17,201 bases of DNA, taken from the NCBI GenBank assembly GCA_040387095.1, contig JAZKEJ010000166.1:1-17201 (forward strand), written 5' to 3'. The translations under genes and the position numbers were made by a program. Shown here in pieces: positions 7,002-14,620 of this stretch; positions within the stretch are counted from its first letter, which is position 1, and every line of letters begins with the position of its first letter. The notes beneath the pieces were generated by a model. It saw only the letters and a list, made by a program, of their open reading frames with translations, searched no databases and was not told the origin of the DNA. The DNA comes from Methylotenera_A sp040387095. Its GTDB lineage: Bacteria > Pseudomonadota > Gammaproteobacteria > Burkholderiales > Methylophilaceae.

Positions 7002-7757
7002 CTAATTGATTTTATAGCGTGCAATATTTAACTCGCCTGGACTGGCAATTTCAACCAAAGCAATACTGCCACTAGGTAATTTGCCAAATTCAGGCGGAAT
7101 TAAAAAAGTAATGATTCGTTGGCCGCCTGTGTTTTGATCGTTGATGCTGGCTAATTTCACTTTTTCTGATTGGGTAACATTGGTTTTTATCATGCCTGTC
7201 GCCACACGCCACAATTTCCATTCTCGTTGCTTAGGCAATGTTGTTGCGCCCAATAATTGTGCTTTGGCGTAGACAGCGGCTTTTTCTTCACCAATCAACA
7301 GGTTAAATAACTCAACTGGTACCAGCTGGCTGCTTTGTAACACGGCTAACGGCGTTTCAACTGCTGCGATTTCCATGGGTAAAGGCTCTGAAACTATCTT
7401 AACGTCTTCAAAGCGGGCATTGATAAATGCCAGCGTATATGGGTCAGGAGGCGTTTCTATCAATAAAGGGTTGTTTTGTAGCGCAGGGTTTTGCTGCAAT
7501 GCAATGTTCTGTTGGAAATTTGTGTTTTGCTGCAAACCTACATTTTTTTGTACAACGACATTTTGTTCCGGTGCGAAATTTTTATATTGCTGATCCATTT
7601 CCTGCACATCCATAGCGTTTGCAATGGCTGAATCTGCCATACTGGTTGCAATAGAGCGCGCAATCTGCTGGCCAATGGTTCCGCCCAGACAGCCAGAAAG
7701 CATCATCGCTATAGTCAGTGACAAAACTGTTTTAAATACAGTGAAAAATTTAATCAT
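7002..7757 (-). CDS. Hypothetical lipoprotein with hexapeptide QN-repeat region
   Basis: I do not recognise this family. The N-terminus is a lipoprotein signal peptide with a clean lipobox, LSGC, giving lipidated Cys23; residue 24 is Leu rather than Asp, which favours outer-membrane sorting. A small-residue, helical stretch (about 24-60) follows, then six near-tandem hexapeptides (residues 65-100) of pattern Q-N-x-x-(L/V/F)-Q, then a folded-looking C-terminal part of about 150 residues with alternating hydrophobic segments and no Cys. The C-terminal part suggests a beta-rich domain, but I cannot assign it. The start has no obvious ribosome binding site, but a later Met would lose the signal peptide. 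The gene is convergent with the response regulator, shares its terminator, and is 161 nt downstream of the EamA permease gene on the same strand. Confidence 0.75.
   Translation of the reverse strand: MIKFFTVFKTVLSLTIAMMLSGCLGGTIGQQIARSIATSMADSAIANAMDVQEMDQQYKNFAPEQNVVVQKNVGLQQNTNFQQNIALQQNPALQNNPLLIETPPDPYTLAFINARFEDVKIVSEPLPMEIAAVETPLAVLQSSQLVPVELFNLLIGEEKAAVYAKAQLLGATTLPKQREWKLWRVATGMIKTNVTQSEKVKLASINDQNTGGQRIITFLIPPEFGKLPSGSIALVEIASPGELNIARYKIN
7458..7565 (-). repeat. Six hexapeptide-encoding repeats (18-nt period) in the lipoprotein gene
   Basis: Residues 65-100 read as QNVVVQ, KNVGLQ, QNTNFQ, QNIALQ, QNPALQ, NNPLLI. The 18-nt DNA units have diverged at many positions (for example CAAAACACAAATTTCCAA versus CAGAACATTGCATTGCAG) while Asn at position 2 and a hydrophobic residue at position 5 are kept. 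This suggests selection on the protein pattern rather than a recent duplication. Confidence 0.75.
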
Positions 7758-7918
7758 TACGTTAAGTTAAGTATTGATTGAATATGGATGGTAAGAAAAA
7801 TCCAGATTACTGCTAACTTAAACAAAAGTCTAGTTGCTGATGCGCTTAAATATAAAAAGTGTGTAAACGATTGATTATTGGAAAATTAAAGTTTGTTTTT
7901 TAACGCGAGGACTACGGC

Positions 7919-8788
7919 TTATTTAGGTATTTTTGCCAAATTTTTGGTTACATTTGCGCTAATAATGCCGCTTACAATAATAATGCCAATCGCAATATAT
8001 TCAGATAACGAAAGCGTTTCTTGCCAGAAAAGCACACCGAATAAGCTGGCAAATATGACTGTGGTATAAGCCAAACTCGCTACTGTAAGTGTTTTGCCGG
8101 TGCGATAAGCGCGCGTCATGGCCAGTTGTGCGATAGTGGCAGATGTGCCCAAACCCAATAAAATTGGTAAATCTTGCCATATGAGTGCTGTGTAGGTTTG
8201 CAACAGCATCCAAATGCCGCTGGCGATAGTTGAAATTAGTGTGAAATAAAACACCGTACGCCAATCCGGCTCACCCAGATTACCTAATTGTTTAACATGC
8301 ACGTAGGCAAATGCCGCACCGAAGCCAGATGATAATCCGACTGCGCCAGCGATTAAATCTTGTCTGGCGAAGCTGGGTTTTAATAACAGCACTACGCCGA
8401 TAAAGCCTAATAAAATCATCGCATATAAAATTGGCTTGGGTTTTTCGTGCAGCATTAACGGCATGAGAAATGCCAAAAACATGGCAGAAGTGTAATTAAG
8501 CGTGACCGCGGTCGCTAAAGGTAAATGCGCAATCGCGTAAAAAAACAAAACCAGTGATGCAAAACCGACTAAACCACGCGACATTTGTTTGCCCATCACC
8601 GGCGTGGCAAGCGGTAATTTCTTGGCAAAAATATAAGCATAAATAACCGCCAAGCCAAAAACAGAGCGATAAAAAACCAGCTCGGCACTGCTGAATTTGC
8701 TTGCACCCAATTTAACCAATGCGCCCATTATCGCAAAGCCAAACGCTGCCACCAGCATCCAAAAGCTGCCTAAGTGCGGTAATTTCAC
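7919..8788 (-). CDS. EamA (DMT superfamily) permease, GTG start
   Basis: This is an inner-membrane drug/metabolite-type transporter of about ten helices made of two EamA repeats (about residues 8-137 and 146-282). Recognisable elements are the N-terminal FWMLVAAFGFAIMGALVKLGA helix, FYAIAHLPLATAVTLNYTSAMF in helices 3-4 (the usual EamA signature), and FGVLFWQETLSLSEYIAIGIIIVSGI near the end. The substrate cannot be told; amino acids, nucleosides or other metabolites are all known in the family. The start codon is GTG at 8788. There is no in-frame ATG between it and the preceding gene's stop, and the first internal Met (residue 11) would cut into the first helix. No strong ribosome binding site is visible. 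The gene starts 30 nt after the Rieske oxygenase stop, in the same frame, so co-transcription is likely and the permease might move a substrate or product of that enzyme. Confidence 0.88.
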   Translation of the reverse strand: MKLPHLGSFWMLVAAFGFAIMGALVKLGASKFSSAELVFYRSVFGLAVIYAYIFAKKLPLATPVMGKQMSRGLVGFASLVLFFYAIAHLPLATAVTLNYTSAMFLAFLMPLMLHEKPKPILYAMILLGFIGVVLLLKPSFARQDLIAGAVGLSSGFGAAFAYVHVKQLGNLGEPDWRTVFYFTLISTIASGIWMLLQTYTALIWQDLPILLGLGTSATIAQLAMTRAYRTGKTLTVASLAYTTVIFASLFGVLFWQETLSLSEYIAIGIIIVSGIISANVTKNLAKIPK

Positions 8789-8818
8789 TGTGCGTGCAAT
8801 TTGATTGAATGCACCGAT

Positions 8819-9952
8819 TTATTCATGCTGTGCCAGATGCCGTTCCATTTGCCTGCGATACCACAGATGAAAATGCTCTAAGCCGCTTTCTAATGGATGT
8901 TGATACGGCCCGGTTTCATTTAAACCAAGTGCGAACAAGCTTTTGCGCCCATCATGCATGCGCTGGCAAATCTCTTTATCTTCAATCGCCGTTTCCAGGT
9001 ATGCCGCCTGTTGTGCTTTAACATACTCGCGTTCAAACAGGGCAATATCTTCAGGATAATAAAACTCAACCACATTGCTGCAAGTATCCACGCCAGTTGG
9101 AAGCAAGTGCGAAACCACCAGCACATTTGGATACCACTCAATCATCAAAAACGGGTAATACACAAACCAGATGGCGCCATGTTTCGGTGGCATTTTGCCA
9201 TGATAATCGGCAACGGCCGATTGCCAGGCTTGATAAGTTGGCGACAGATTTTGCCCGTCTGCGGGTTTGTAGCCCACCGTTTGCGCACTGAAATTTTCAC
9301 CGAAATCCCAGCTTAAATCGTTGCAATCCACAAACGCATTCAAGCCGGGATGAAAAGGTCCGACGTGATAATCTTCAAGGTACGCTTCTATAAAAGTTTT
9401 CCAGTTAAAGCTGTAATGTTCAATATTGACGCTATCCAAATGGTAATTGGTAAAGTCGAAATCTTGTTTACAGCCTAATTGATTTAATTCTTTAATTAAG
9501 TTGCGTGAATGGTTGGAAGGGTAAGTGTCTTCAAACAGCAGGCCTTGCCAATTAACTAATGGTGTTTTGTGTAAATGTAAACAAGGCTTTTGCGCAAAAT
9601 GCGGCGCACCCAATAACTGACCATCTAAATCGTATGTCCATCGATGCAAGGGACAAACGATATGATTGGTATTGCCGCGACCGTTGAGCATCAGCGCTTG
9701 GCGATGCCGGCAAACATTGCTTAATAAAGAAACTTCATCTGCTTGATTAATAAGTGCTTTTGAATTGTGCAACCAATCCAGCGTGTAGTAGTCACCGGCA
9801 TTCGGCACCATCAAACTATGCCCGACATATTTAGGCGCATGGCAAAACAAATGCTGTTGTTCCAGCATATAAATCTGTGGGTCTGTGTACCAGCTGACTG
9901 GTAGTTGTGAAACTGCTTTGGATTGTTGCGTTAAAGTTGCGACTGAAGCCAT
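8819..9952 (-). CDS. Rieske-type ring-hydroxylating oxygenase, alpha subunit family
   Basis: The protein binds a Rieske [2Fe-2S] cluster through Cys81-x-His83 and Cys100-x-x-His103 (CRHR... CPLHRWTYDLDG, 16 residues between). The C-terminal catalytic domain has NWKTFIEAYLEDYHVGPFHPG, in which His196 and His201 should bind mononuclear Fe(II), Asp194 is the bridging acid, and Asp325 in EDKEIC is the likely third ligand. The 377-residue length fits single-component-like members such as choline, glycine betaine or stachydrine demethylases/monooxygenases as well as aromatic dioxygenases, so the substrate is open. No ferredoxin or reductase gene is adjacent, so electrons must come from a partner elsewhere. 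The ATG has a weak ribosome binding site. It heads a minus-strand pair with the EamA permease. In a methylotroph, oxidation of a methylated amine or other small molecule is conceivable but is speculation. Confidence 0.9.
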   Translation of the reverse strand: MASVATLTQQSKAVSQLPVSWYTDPQIYMLEQQHLFCHAPKYVGHSLMVPNAGDYYTLDWLHNSKALINQADEVSLLSNVCRHRQALMLNGRGNTNHIVCPLHRWTYDLDGQLLGAPHFAQKPCLHLHKTPLVNWQGLLFEDTYPSNHSRNLIKELNQLGCKQDFDFTNYHLDSVNIEHYSFNWKTFIEAYLEDYHVGPFHPGLNAFVDCNDLSWDFGENFSAQTVGYKPADGQNLSPTYQAWQSAVADYHGKMPPKHGAIWFVYYPFLMIEWYPNVLVVSHLLPTGVDTCSNVVEFYYPEDIALFEREYVKAQQAAYLETAIEDKEICQRMHDGRKSLFALGLNETGPYQHPLESGLEHFHLWYRRQMERHLAQHE

Positions 9953-10416
9953 AAATATGATTGCGTTTGAAAATCAGACTTGAATGCTTAAAACTAATTT
10001 TAAACTAAATTTTAAAAAAGTGAATTTTGCCTTATTGGCATTCAATTGCCTATAAAATTAATTCGATTTAACTCAATGAGCAAAAACTAACTTTTATAAT
10101 AGATTGAAAATGCAGTTATTTTTACCGTTTTGATTAATTTACAGTGTTAAGTATTCACTGATTATTACTAAGTTATAAAACCAGTTGAATAAAATCAGTC
10201 AGTTAGTAAATTATTATTTAGATAGCCAAATGCTAACGTATGAATGACTGAGTATGTTTACATACAGATATGAATATAAAGCACAATTGACCTAAGATAA
10301 CTGTTAATTCGCGCCAGAATCTTGCTAAAAAACGGCTTTTAAGCTAATCTCAAGGCTTATAAAAATAAGCAATTAAATTCGACCAATAATGACGAAATTA
10401 TCAGGGAGCAATTGTC
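9953..10416. other. AT-rich divergent intergenic region
   Basis: No coding region is supported. This region should hold the promoter of the Rieske oxygenase (minus) and that of the miniprotein / PuuD-like pair (plus). Visible structure: a near-perfect tandem repeat AAACTAATTTT / AAACTAAATTTT at 9991-10013; a 14-nt palindrome (GTATGT, TT, ACATAC) at 10252-10265; and a small hairpin GCTTAT / ATAAGC at 10355-10370. TTGACC at 10287-10292 resembles a -35 box but has no good -10 at proper spacing, so I do not call a promoter. Confidence 0.45.
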
Positions 10417-10521
10417 ATGAAAAATCCACTTGAATCTGTTGCAGGTACCATTATTTCTGGGCTAATACTCACATTTGTATTGGTACTTTTCCTTAAAAAC
10501 TTTCTAGTTACAGGAGTTTAA
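10417..10521 (+). CDS. 34-residue single-helix membrane miniprotein
   Basis: This short ORF reads MKNPLESVAGTIISGL, then a hydrophobic stretch to FLKNF and the end LVTGV. It has one predicted membrane helix (about residues 11-30) with a short polar N-terminus and Lys near the C-terminal end. Support for it being a real gene: a good ribosome binding site (AGGGAG, about 9 nt before the ATG), a clean stop, and a stop codon just 1 nt before the ATG of the PuuD-like gene, whose own AGGAG ribosome binding site lies inside this ORF's last codons. That arrangement implies translational coupling and a shared function, perhaps as a small subunit or stabiliser of the larger membrane protein. I do not recognise a family, and it is short enough to be missed by normal annotation. 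Confidence 0.7.
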   Translation: MKNPLESVAGTIISGLILTFVLVLFLKNFLVTGV

Positions 10522-10522
10522 A

Positions 10523-11014
10523 ATGGAAATCATGCCAGGAATCGTGCGTTGGATACATTTGTTGTCGGGTATTACATGGATTGGTTTGCTTTATTATTTT
10601 AATTTAGTACAAATGGCAGCGCTAAAAGATGCTGCTGCAGATGGAACAGCCGCAGGCATCACCAAACACGTTGCACCACGTGCGCTATTCTGGTTTCGTT
10701 GGTCAGCGCTAGTGACGTGGATTGCCGGCGCAGGTTTGTTAGGCGCCGGTTTTACGGACGCATTTTTACTGCGCAACGGTTATGAAGGTATCGGTATTGG
10801 AGCTTGGTTAGGCACAATTATGTTATTCAATGTCTGGGTGCTTATCTGGCCAAATCAACAGAAAATATTGGGGTTGGTGCCAGCGGATGATGATGCTAAA
10901 GTCAAGGCGCGCCGCGTTGCCATGCTGGCATCGCGCACAAATATGATGCTGTCTATTCCCATGTTGTTTTTTATGGCAAACGGATTAACACATCGCGCAG
11001 TTTTAGGGTTGTAA
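10523..11014 (+). CDS. Short PuuD (urate hydroxylase N-terminal domain)-like membrane protein
   Basis: The 163-residue protein has four likely membrane helices (about 7-29, 55-75, 92-112, 138-156). Motifs resembling the membrane domain of PuuD (Urate_ox_N family) are RWIHLLSGITWIG near the start and ASRTNMMLSIPMLFFMANGLTH near the end. His12, His49 and His157 are candidate haem or metal ligands. Full PuuD proteins are about twice as long or more, with a C-terminal cytochrome c domain; this protein has no CxxCH motif. So it is either a short relative with another role or one part of a complex whose cytochrome is encoded elsewhere. No purine-catabolism genes are nearby, which argues against urate as the substrate. 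The upstream miniprotein is 1 nt away and should be co-expressed. A strong terminator follows 16 nt after the stop codon. The family call is moderately sure; the function is unknown. Confidence 0.7.
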   Translation: MEIMPGIVRWIHLLSGITWIGLLYYFNLVQMAALKDAAADGTAAGITKHVAPRALFWFRWSALVTWIAGAGLLGAGFTDAFLLRNGYEGIGIGAWLGTIMLFNVWVLIWPNQQKILGLVPADDDAKVKARRVAMLASRTNMMLSIPMLFFMANGLTHRAVLGL

Positions 11015-11030
11015 TCACGATTAAGGCAAT

Positions 11031-11060
11031 AACGGCGGCCTTAGCCGCCGTTTTCTTTTT
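11031..11060 (+). terminator. Strong Rho-independent terminator
   Basis: A 9-bp GC-rich stem (AACGGCGGC at 11031-11039 with GCCGCCGTT at 11044-11052) and a 4-nt loop is followed by TTTTCTTTTT. It lies 16 nt after the stop codon of the PuuD-like gene and isolates it from argD. Confidence 0.92.
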
Positions 11061-11131
11061 CGGTTTTAGGTATGCTTATAGAAATTACTCAGCATATTTT
11101 TGTTTTTTTAAATTTAGAATAGAAATAAACA

Positions 11132-12325
11132 ATGTCTAATTTGACCAATAGTCATTTAATGAACACTTACAGTCGCCAGCCAGTCACTTTTGTGAAAGGT
11201 GAGGGTGTTTGGCTGTACGACGAGCAAGGCAACAAATACTTGGATGCGCTTGCAGGCGTTGCAGTGAACGGACTTGGTCATGCACACCCGAAATTGGTAA
11301 AAGCCATCTCTGAGCAAGCGGCTAAGTTAATTCATGTATCCAATATTTATCATATTGCCGAACAGGAAGCGCTAGCTAATAGACTGGCTGAAATATCCGG
11401 CATGGATAAAGTGTTTTTCTGTAACTCAGGTTGTGAGGCGAATGAAGCCAGCATTAAATTGGCGCGCTTATATGCCCACAATAAAGGCATAGAGAACCCT
11501 GAAATTATTGTGATGGAACGTTCTTTTCATGGCCGCACCATGGCGACGCTTTCTGCTACGGGCAATCGCAAAGCGCAAGCAGGTTTTGAGCCGCTTGTGT
11601 CTGGTTTTATTCGTGTGCCCTATGATGACTTAGAGGCAATCAAGCAGATTGCATCACGCAAAAATAACGTAGTCGCCATTTTGGTGGAGCCAATACAGGG
11701 CGAAGGCGGTATTCATATTCCTGCTGACTTAAAGGCTTATTTTGAGGGTTTACGTCGCGTTTGCGATGAAAATGGCTGGCTGTTGATGCTGGATGAAGTG
11801 CAAAGCGGCATTGGACGTACTGGAACCTGGTTTGCGTTTCAGCATACTGGCATCATGCCAGATGTAATGAGTTTGGCTAAAGGCTTAGGTTCGGGTGTGC
11901 CAATCGGTGCCTGTATAGCAAAAGGTATGGCAGCCGAGACATTAACTTACGGCAAACACGGCTCTACATTTGGCGGTAATCCACTTGCCGCGATTGCTGG
12001 ATTAACCACTTTGAACGCGATTAAAGACGAAAATCTGCGTGAAAATGCATTGACAATGGGCGATTTGATTTGTGAAAAACTGAAAGCCGAATTAGCAGAA
12101 ACCAAAGGTGTCGTGGTTGTTCGTCATGCAGGTCTGATGATTGGTATCGAGCTGGATAAGCCTTGTGCGGAGATTGTTAAAATAGCACTGGAGGCGCAAT
12201 TGTTGATCAACGTGACTGCGGAAAAAGTAGTGCGCTTGCTACCGCCTTTGGTGATTAATGAGGCGGAATCGCTTGAACTGGTGGCGCGTTTATCCAGGTT
12301 GATTAAACAGTTTTTAAATCAGTGA
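11132..12325 (+). CDS. argD: Acetylornithine aminotransferase
   Basis: This PLP enzyme converts N-acetylglutamate semialdehyde and glutamate to N-acetylornithine and 2-oxoglutarate in arginine synthesis, and many members also act on succinyl-diaminopimelate precursors in lysine synthesis. The 397-residue length is normal. Visible features are the N-terminal MNTYSRQPVTFVKGEGVWLYD, the substrate/PLP loop NSGCEANEASIKLAR, FHGRTMATLSATG, Asp221 in LDEVQSGIGRTG that holds the PLP ring nitrogen, the Schiff-base Lys250 in SLAKGLGSGVPIGA, and HGSTFGGNPLA. The first ATG (11132) has a weak ribosome binding site; an alternative Met at residue 10 would also leave the fold intact. The gene leads a cluster with argF 36 nt downstream and argG after that, so one arginine transcript is likely. 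I see no clear ArgR box in the leader. Confidence 0.96.
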   Translation: MSNLTNSHLMNTYSRQPVTFVKGEGVWLYDEQGNKYLDALAGVAVNGLGHAHPKLVKAISEQAAKLIHVSNIYHIAEQEALANRLAEISGMDKVFFCNSGCEANEASIKLARLYAHNKGIENPEIIVMERSFHGRTMATLSATGNRKAQAGFEPLVSGFIRVPYDDLEAIKQIASRKNNVVAILVEPIQGEGGIHIPADLKAYFEGLRRVCDENGWLLMLDEVQSGIGRTGTWFAFQHTGIMPDVMSLAKGLGSGVPIGACIAKGMAAETLTYGKHGSTFGGNPLAAIAGLTTLNAIKDENLRENALTMGDLICEKLKAELAETKGVVVVRHAGLMIGIELDKPCAEIVKIALEAQLLINVTAEKVVRLLPPLVINEAESLELVARLSRLIKQFLNQ

Positions 12326-12361
12326 CTTTAAGTTGGAAATTAAGAAATTTGAGTATTCAAT

Positions 12362-13282
12362 ATGGCTGATATTAAACATTTTCTGCAATTTAATGATTTA
12401 ACCACGGATGAGTTAAATCATATATTTGCACGCACCAAGTGGATCAAGCAACAGTTTAAGGCTTATCAACAATACTGGCCTTTGCAAGACCGCACACTGG
12501 TGATGATTTTTGAAAAAGCCAGTACACGTACGCGTTTGTCATTTGAAGCGGGCATGCATCAGCTAGGCGGTTCTGCGATTTATCTGAATACGCGCGATTC
12601 GCAACTGGGACGCGGTGAGCCGGTGGAAGATGCTGCGCAAGTGATTTCGCGCATGTCGGATATTGTGATGATTCGCACTTTTGAGCAAGATATTATTGAG
12701 CGTTTTGCCGCCAATTCGCGCGTGCCAGTGATTAACGGCTTAACCAATGAATATCATCCTTGCCAGATTTTGGCGGATATTTTCACTTTTATTGAGCAAA
12801 AAGGTTCGATTAAGGGCAAAACGGTGGCTTGGATTGGTGATAGCAATAACGTGTGCAATACCTGGTTACAAGCGGCTGAGGTGCTGGATTTTAATGTGCA
12901 TGTTTCAACCCCGCCGGGTTACGAAGTAGAAGTGGAGCGAGCTAATTTATATGGCGACGATCATTTTGAAACCTTTGCCGACCCAATGGAAGCGGCGCGT
13001 GGCGCCGATTTGGTGACCACAGATGTGTGGACCAGCATGGGTTTTGAGGCGGAAAACGAAGAGCGCATGCGCGATTTTGCCGATTGGCAAGTGGACAGCG
13101 ATATGATGCGCATAGCCGCAAAAGATGCGCTATTTATGCATTGCTTGCCCGCACATCGCGGTGAGGAAGTGGCTGCTGATGTGATTGACGGCCCGCTAAG
13201 TGTGGTCTGGGAAGAGGCCGAAAACAGGCTTCACGTGCAAAAAGCATTAATGGAATATTTACTATTGGGTAAAGTTAATTAA
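12362..13282 (+). CDS. argF: Ornithine carbamoyltransferase
   Basis: It makes citrulline from ornithine and carbamoyl phosphate in the cytoplasm. The carbamoyl-phosphate loop STRTR is at residues 54-58 (KASTRTRLSFEAGM), HPCQ is at 132-135 (HPCQILADIFTF), and the ornithine-site motif HCLP is at 260-263 (FMHCLPAHRGEEV). The 306-residue length is that of the typical trimeric enzyme. It lies 36 nt after argD and 15 nt before argG. The argG ribosome binding site region (AAGGA) overlaps its stop codon, so the cluster is tightly packed and probably coupled. Confidence 0.97.
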   Translation: MADIKHFLQFNDLTTDELNHIFARTKWIKQQFKAYQQYWPLQDRTLVMIFEKASTRTRLSFEAGMHQLGGSAIYLNTRDSQLGRGEPVEDAAQVISRMSDIVMIRTFEQDIIERFAANSRVPVINGLTNEYHPCQILADIFTFIEQKGSIKGKTVAWIGDSNNVCNTWLQAAEVLDFNVHVSTPPGYEVEVERANLYGDDHFETFADPMEAARGADLVTTDVWTSMGFEAENEERMRDFADWQVDSDMMRIAAKDALFMHCLPAHRGEEVAADVIDGPLSVVWEEAENRLHVQKALMEYLLLGKVN

Positions 13283-13297
13283 GGAAAAGTTAGCGCA

Positions 13298-14545
13298 ATG
13301 AGTGCAGATAATAAAGTAGCAAAAAAAGAAGTTAAAAAAGTAGTATTGGCCTATTCGGGCGGCTTAGACACCTCTGTGATTTTAAAATGGCTACAAGACG
13401 AATATAAATGTGAAGTAGTGACTTTTACTGCCGATTTAGGTCAAGGTGAAGAGCTGGAGCCTGCGCGCGCAAAAGCCAAGGCGGCCGGTGTAAAAGAGAT
13501 TTATATTGATGATGTGCGTGAAGAATTTGTGCGCGATTTCGTGTTTCCCATGTTTCGCGCCAATACGGTTTACGAAGGTGAATATCTGCTTGGTACTTCA
13601 ATCGCGCGACCATTGATTGCCAAACGCTTAATTGAGATTGCGGCTGAAACCAATGCCGATGCGATCTCTCACGGCGCAACGGGTAAAGGCAACGATCAGG
13701 TACGTTTTGAACTTGGTGCTTATGCGCTAAATCCAAATATACAAATCATCGCGCCATGGCGTGAGTGGGATTTGCTAAGCCGTGAAAAGTTAATGGCTTA
13801 TGCGGAAAAAAATGGCATTCCGGTTGAGATGAAGCATAAGCAAGGCGGCAGTCCGTACAGTATGGATGCTAACTTATTGCATATCTCGTACGAAGGCCGT
13901 CATCTTGAGAATCCGGCTGCAGAAGCGGAAGAATCGATGTGGCGATGGAGTGTGAGCCCGGAAAAAGCACCAGACGCGGCTGAATATTTAGATATTGAAT
14001 ATGTAAATGGTGACCCAGTTTCATTAAACGGCGAAGCGATGAAGTCGCATGAATTATTGGCACACTTGAATAAAATTGGTGGTAAGCATGGTATTGGTCG
14101 TTTAGATTTGGTTGAGAATCGTTATGTAGGCATGAAATCACGCGGCTGCTACGAAACACCGGGCGGTACCATTATGCTCAAGGCACACCGCGCGATTGAA
14201 TCCATCACATTAGACCGTGAAGTAGCGCATTTGAAAGACGATTTAATGCCACGTTACGCCAGTATGATTTACAACGGTTATTGGTGGAGTCCGGAAAGAC
14301 TAGCTTTGCAAACGCTGATTGATCATACCCAGGCTTCGGTTAACGGTTGGGTGCGGGTAAAATTGTATAAAGGCAACGTGATTATCACTGGGCGTGACAG
14401 TAAAACCAATTCATTGTTTGATTCTACTATAGCGACCTTTGAAGATGACCAAGGCGCGTACGACCAAAAAGATGCAGGCGGATTTATTAAGTTAAATGCC
14501 TTGAGAATGCGTATTGCGGCTAATTTAAAAATCAAACAACGCTAA
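13298..14545 (+). CDS. argG: Argininosuccinate synthase
   Basis: It joins citrulline and aspartate with ATP to form argininosuccinate. The N-terminal PP-loop SGGLDTS is at residues 20-26 (VVLAYSGGLDTSVILKWL), followed by TADLGQGEE, the SHGATGKGNDQVRFE block at about residues 125-139 and the typical C-terminal half. At 415 residues it is slightly longer than the usual about 400-405, because of a Lys-rich N-terminal extension (MSADNKVAKKEVKK). The only ATG upstream of the PP-loop is at 13298, with AAGGA 12 nt before it, a rather long spacer. No argH is found downstream in this window, so the last step of the pathway is encoded elsewhere. The next gene on the strand (ppnP) is 75 nt away, separated by an AT-rich palindrome. 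Confidence 0.97.
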   Translation: MSADNKVAKKEVKKVVLAYSGGLDTSVILKWLQDEYKCEVVTFTADLGQGEELEPARAKAKAAGVKEIYIDDVREEFVRDFVFPMFRANTVYEGEYLLGTSIARPLIAKRLIEIAAETNADAISHGATGKGNDQVRFELGAYALNPNIQIIAPWREWDLLSREKLMAYAEKNGIPVEMKHKQGGSPYSMDANLLHISYEGRHLENPAAEAEESMWRWSVSPEKAPDAAEYLDIEYVNGDPVSLNGEAMKSHELLAHLNKIGGKHGIGRLDLVENRYVGMKSRGCYETPGGTIMLKAHRAIESITLDREVAHLKDDLMPRYASMIYNGYWWSPERLALQTLIDHTQASVNGWVRVKLYKGNVIITGRDSKTNSLFDSTIATFEDDQGAYDQKDAGGFIKLNALRMRIAANLKIKQR

Positions 14546-14577
14546 AGTTAACACATTAAAATACTTAAAAATTTACC

Positions 14578-14597
14578 GTTAATTAAGTTTAATTAAC
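14578..14597. promoter_or_regulatory. 20-nt perfect palindrome upstream of ppnP
   Basis: Arms GTTAATTAA and TTAATTAAC flank a central GT without mismatch, 23 nt before the ppnP start codon and 32 nt after the argG stop. No T-tract follows, so it is not a standard terminator. Its size and GT centre recall the palindrome upstream of chrA, but both are nearly all A/T, so the likeness may be chance. It could be an operator for ppnP-yajQ or a weak mRNA hairpin at the argG 3' end. Confidence 0.35.
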
Positions 14598-14620
14598 ACA
14601 TAAAACAGAGGGATTTAAGC

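Noticed and set aside
7375..7615. Cys/Phe-rich open frames on the plus strand opposite the lipoprotein gene
   Set aside because: The apparent Cys-rich repeats are simply the antisense reading of the Gln/Asn-coding hexapeptide repeats.
8954..9316. 120-codon plus-strand frame opposite the Rieske oxygenase gene
   Set aside because: It is antisense to conserved catalytic-domain sequence and has no independent support.
10252..10265. 14-nt palindrome GTATGT-TT-ACATAC as an operator
   Set aside because: It is short, AT-rich, and about 150 nt from the nearest start codon; chance is a sufficient explanation.
10287..10320. TTGACC as the -35 of a sigma-70 promoter for the miniprotein operon
   Set aside because: No acceptable -10 hexamer exists at 16-18 nt spacing.
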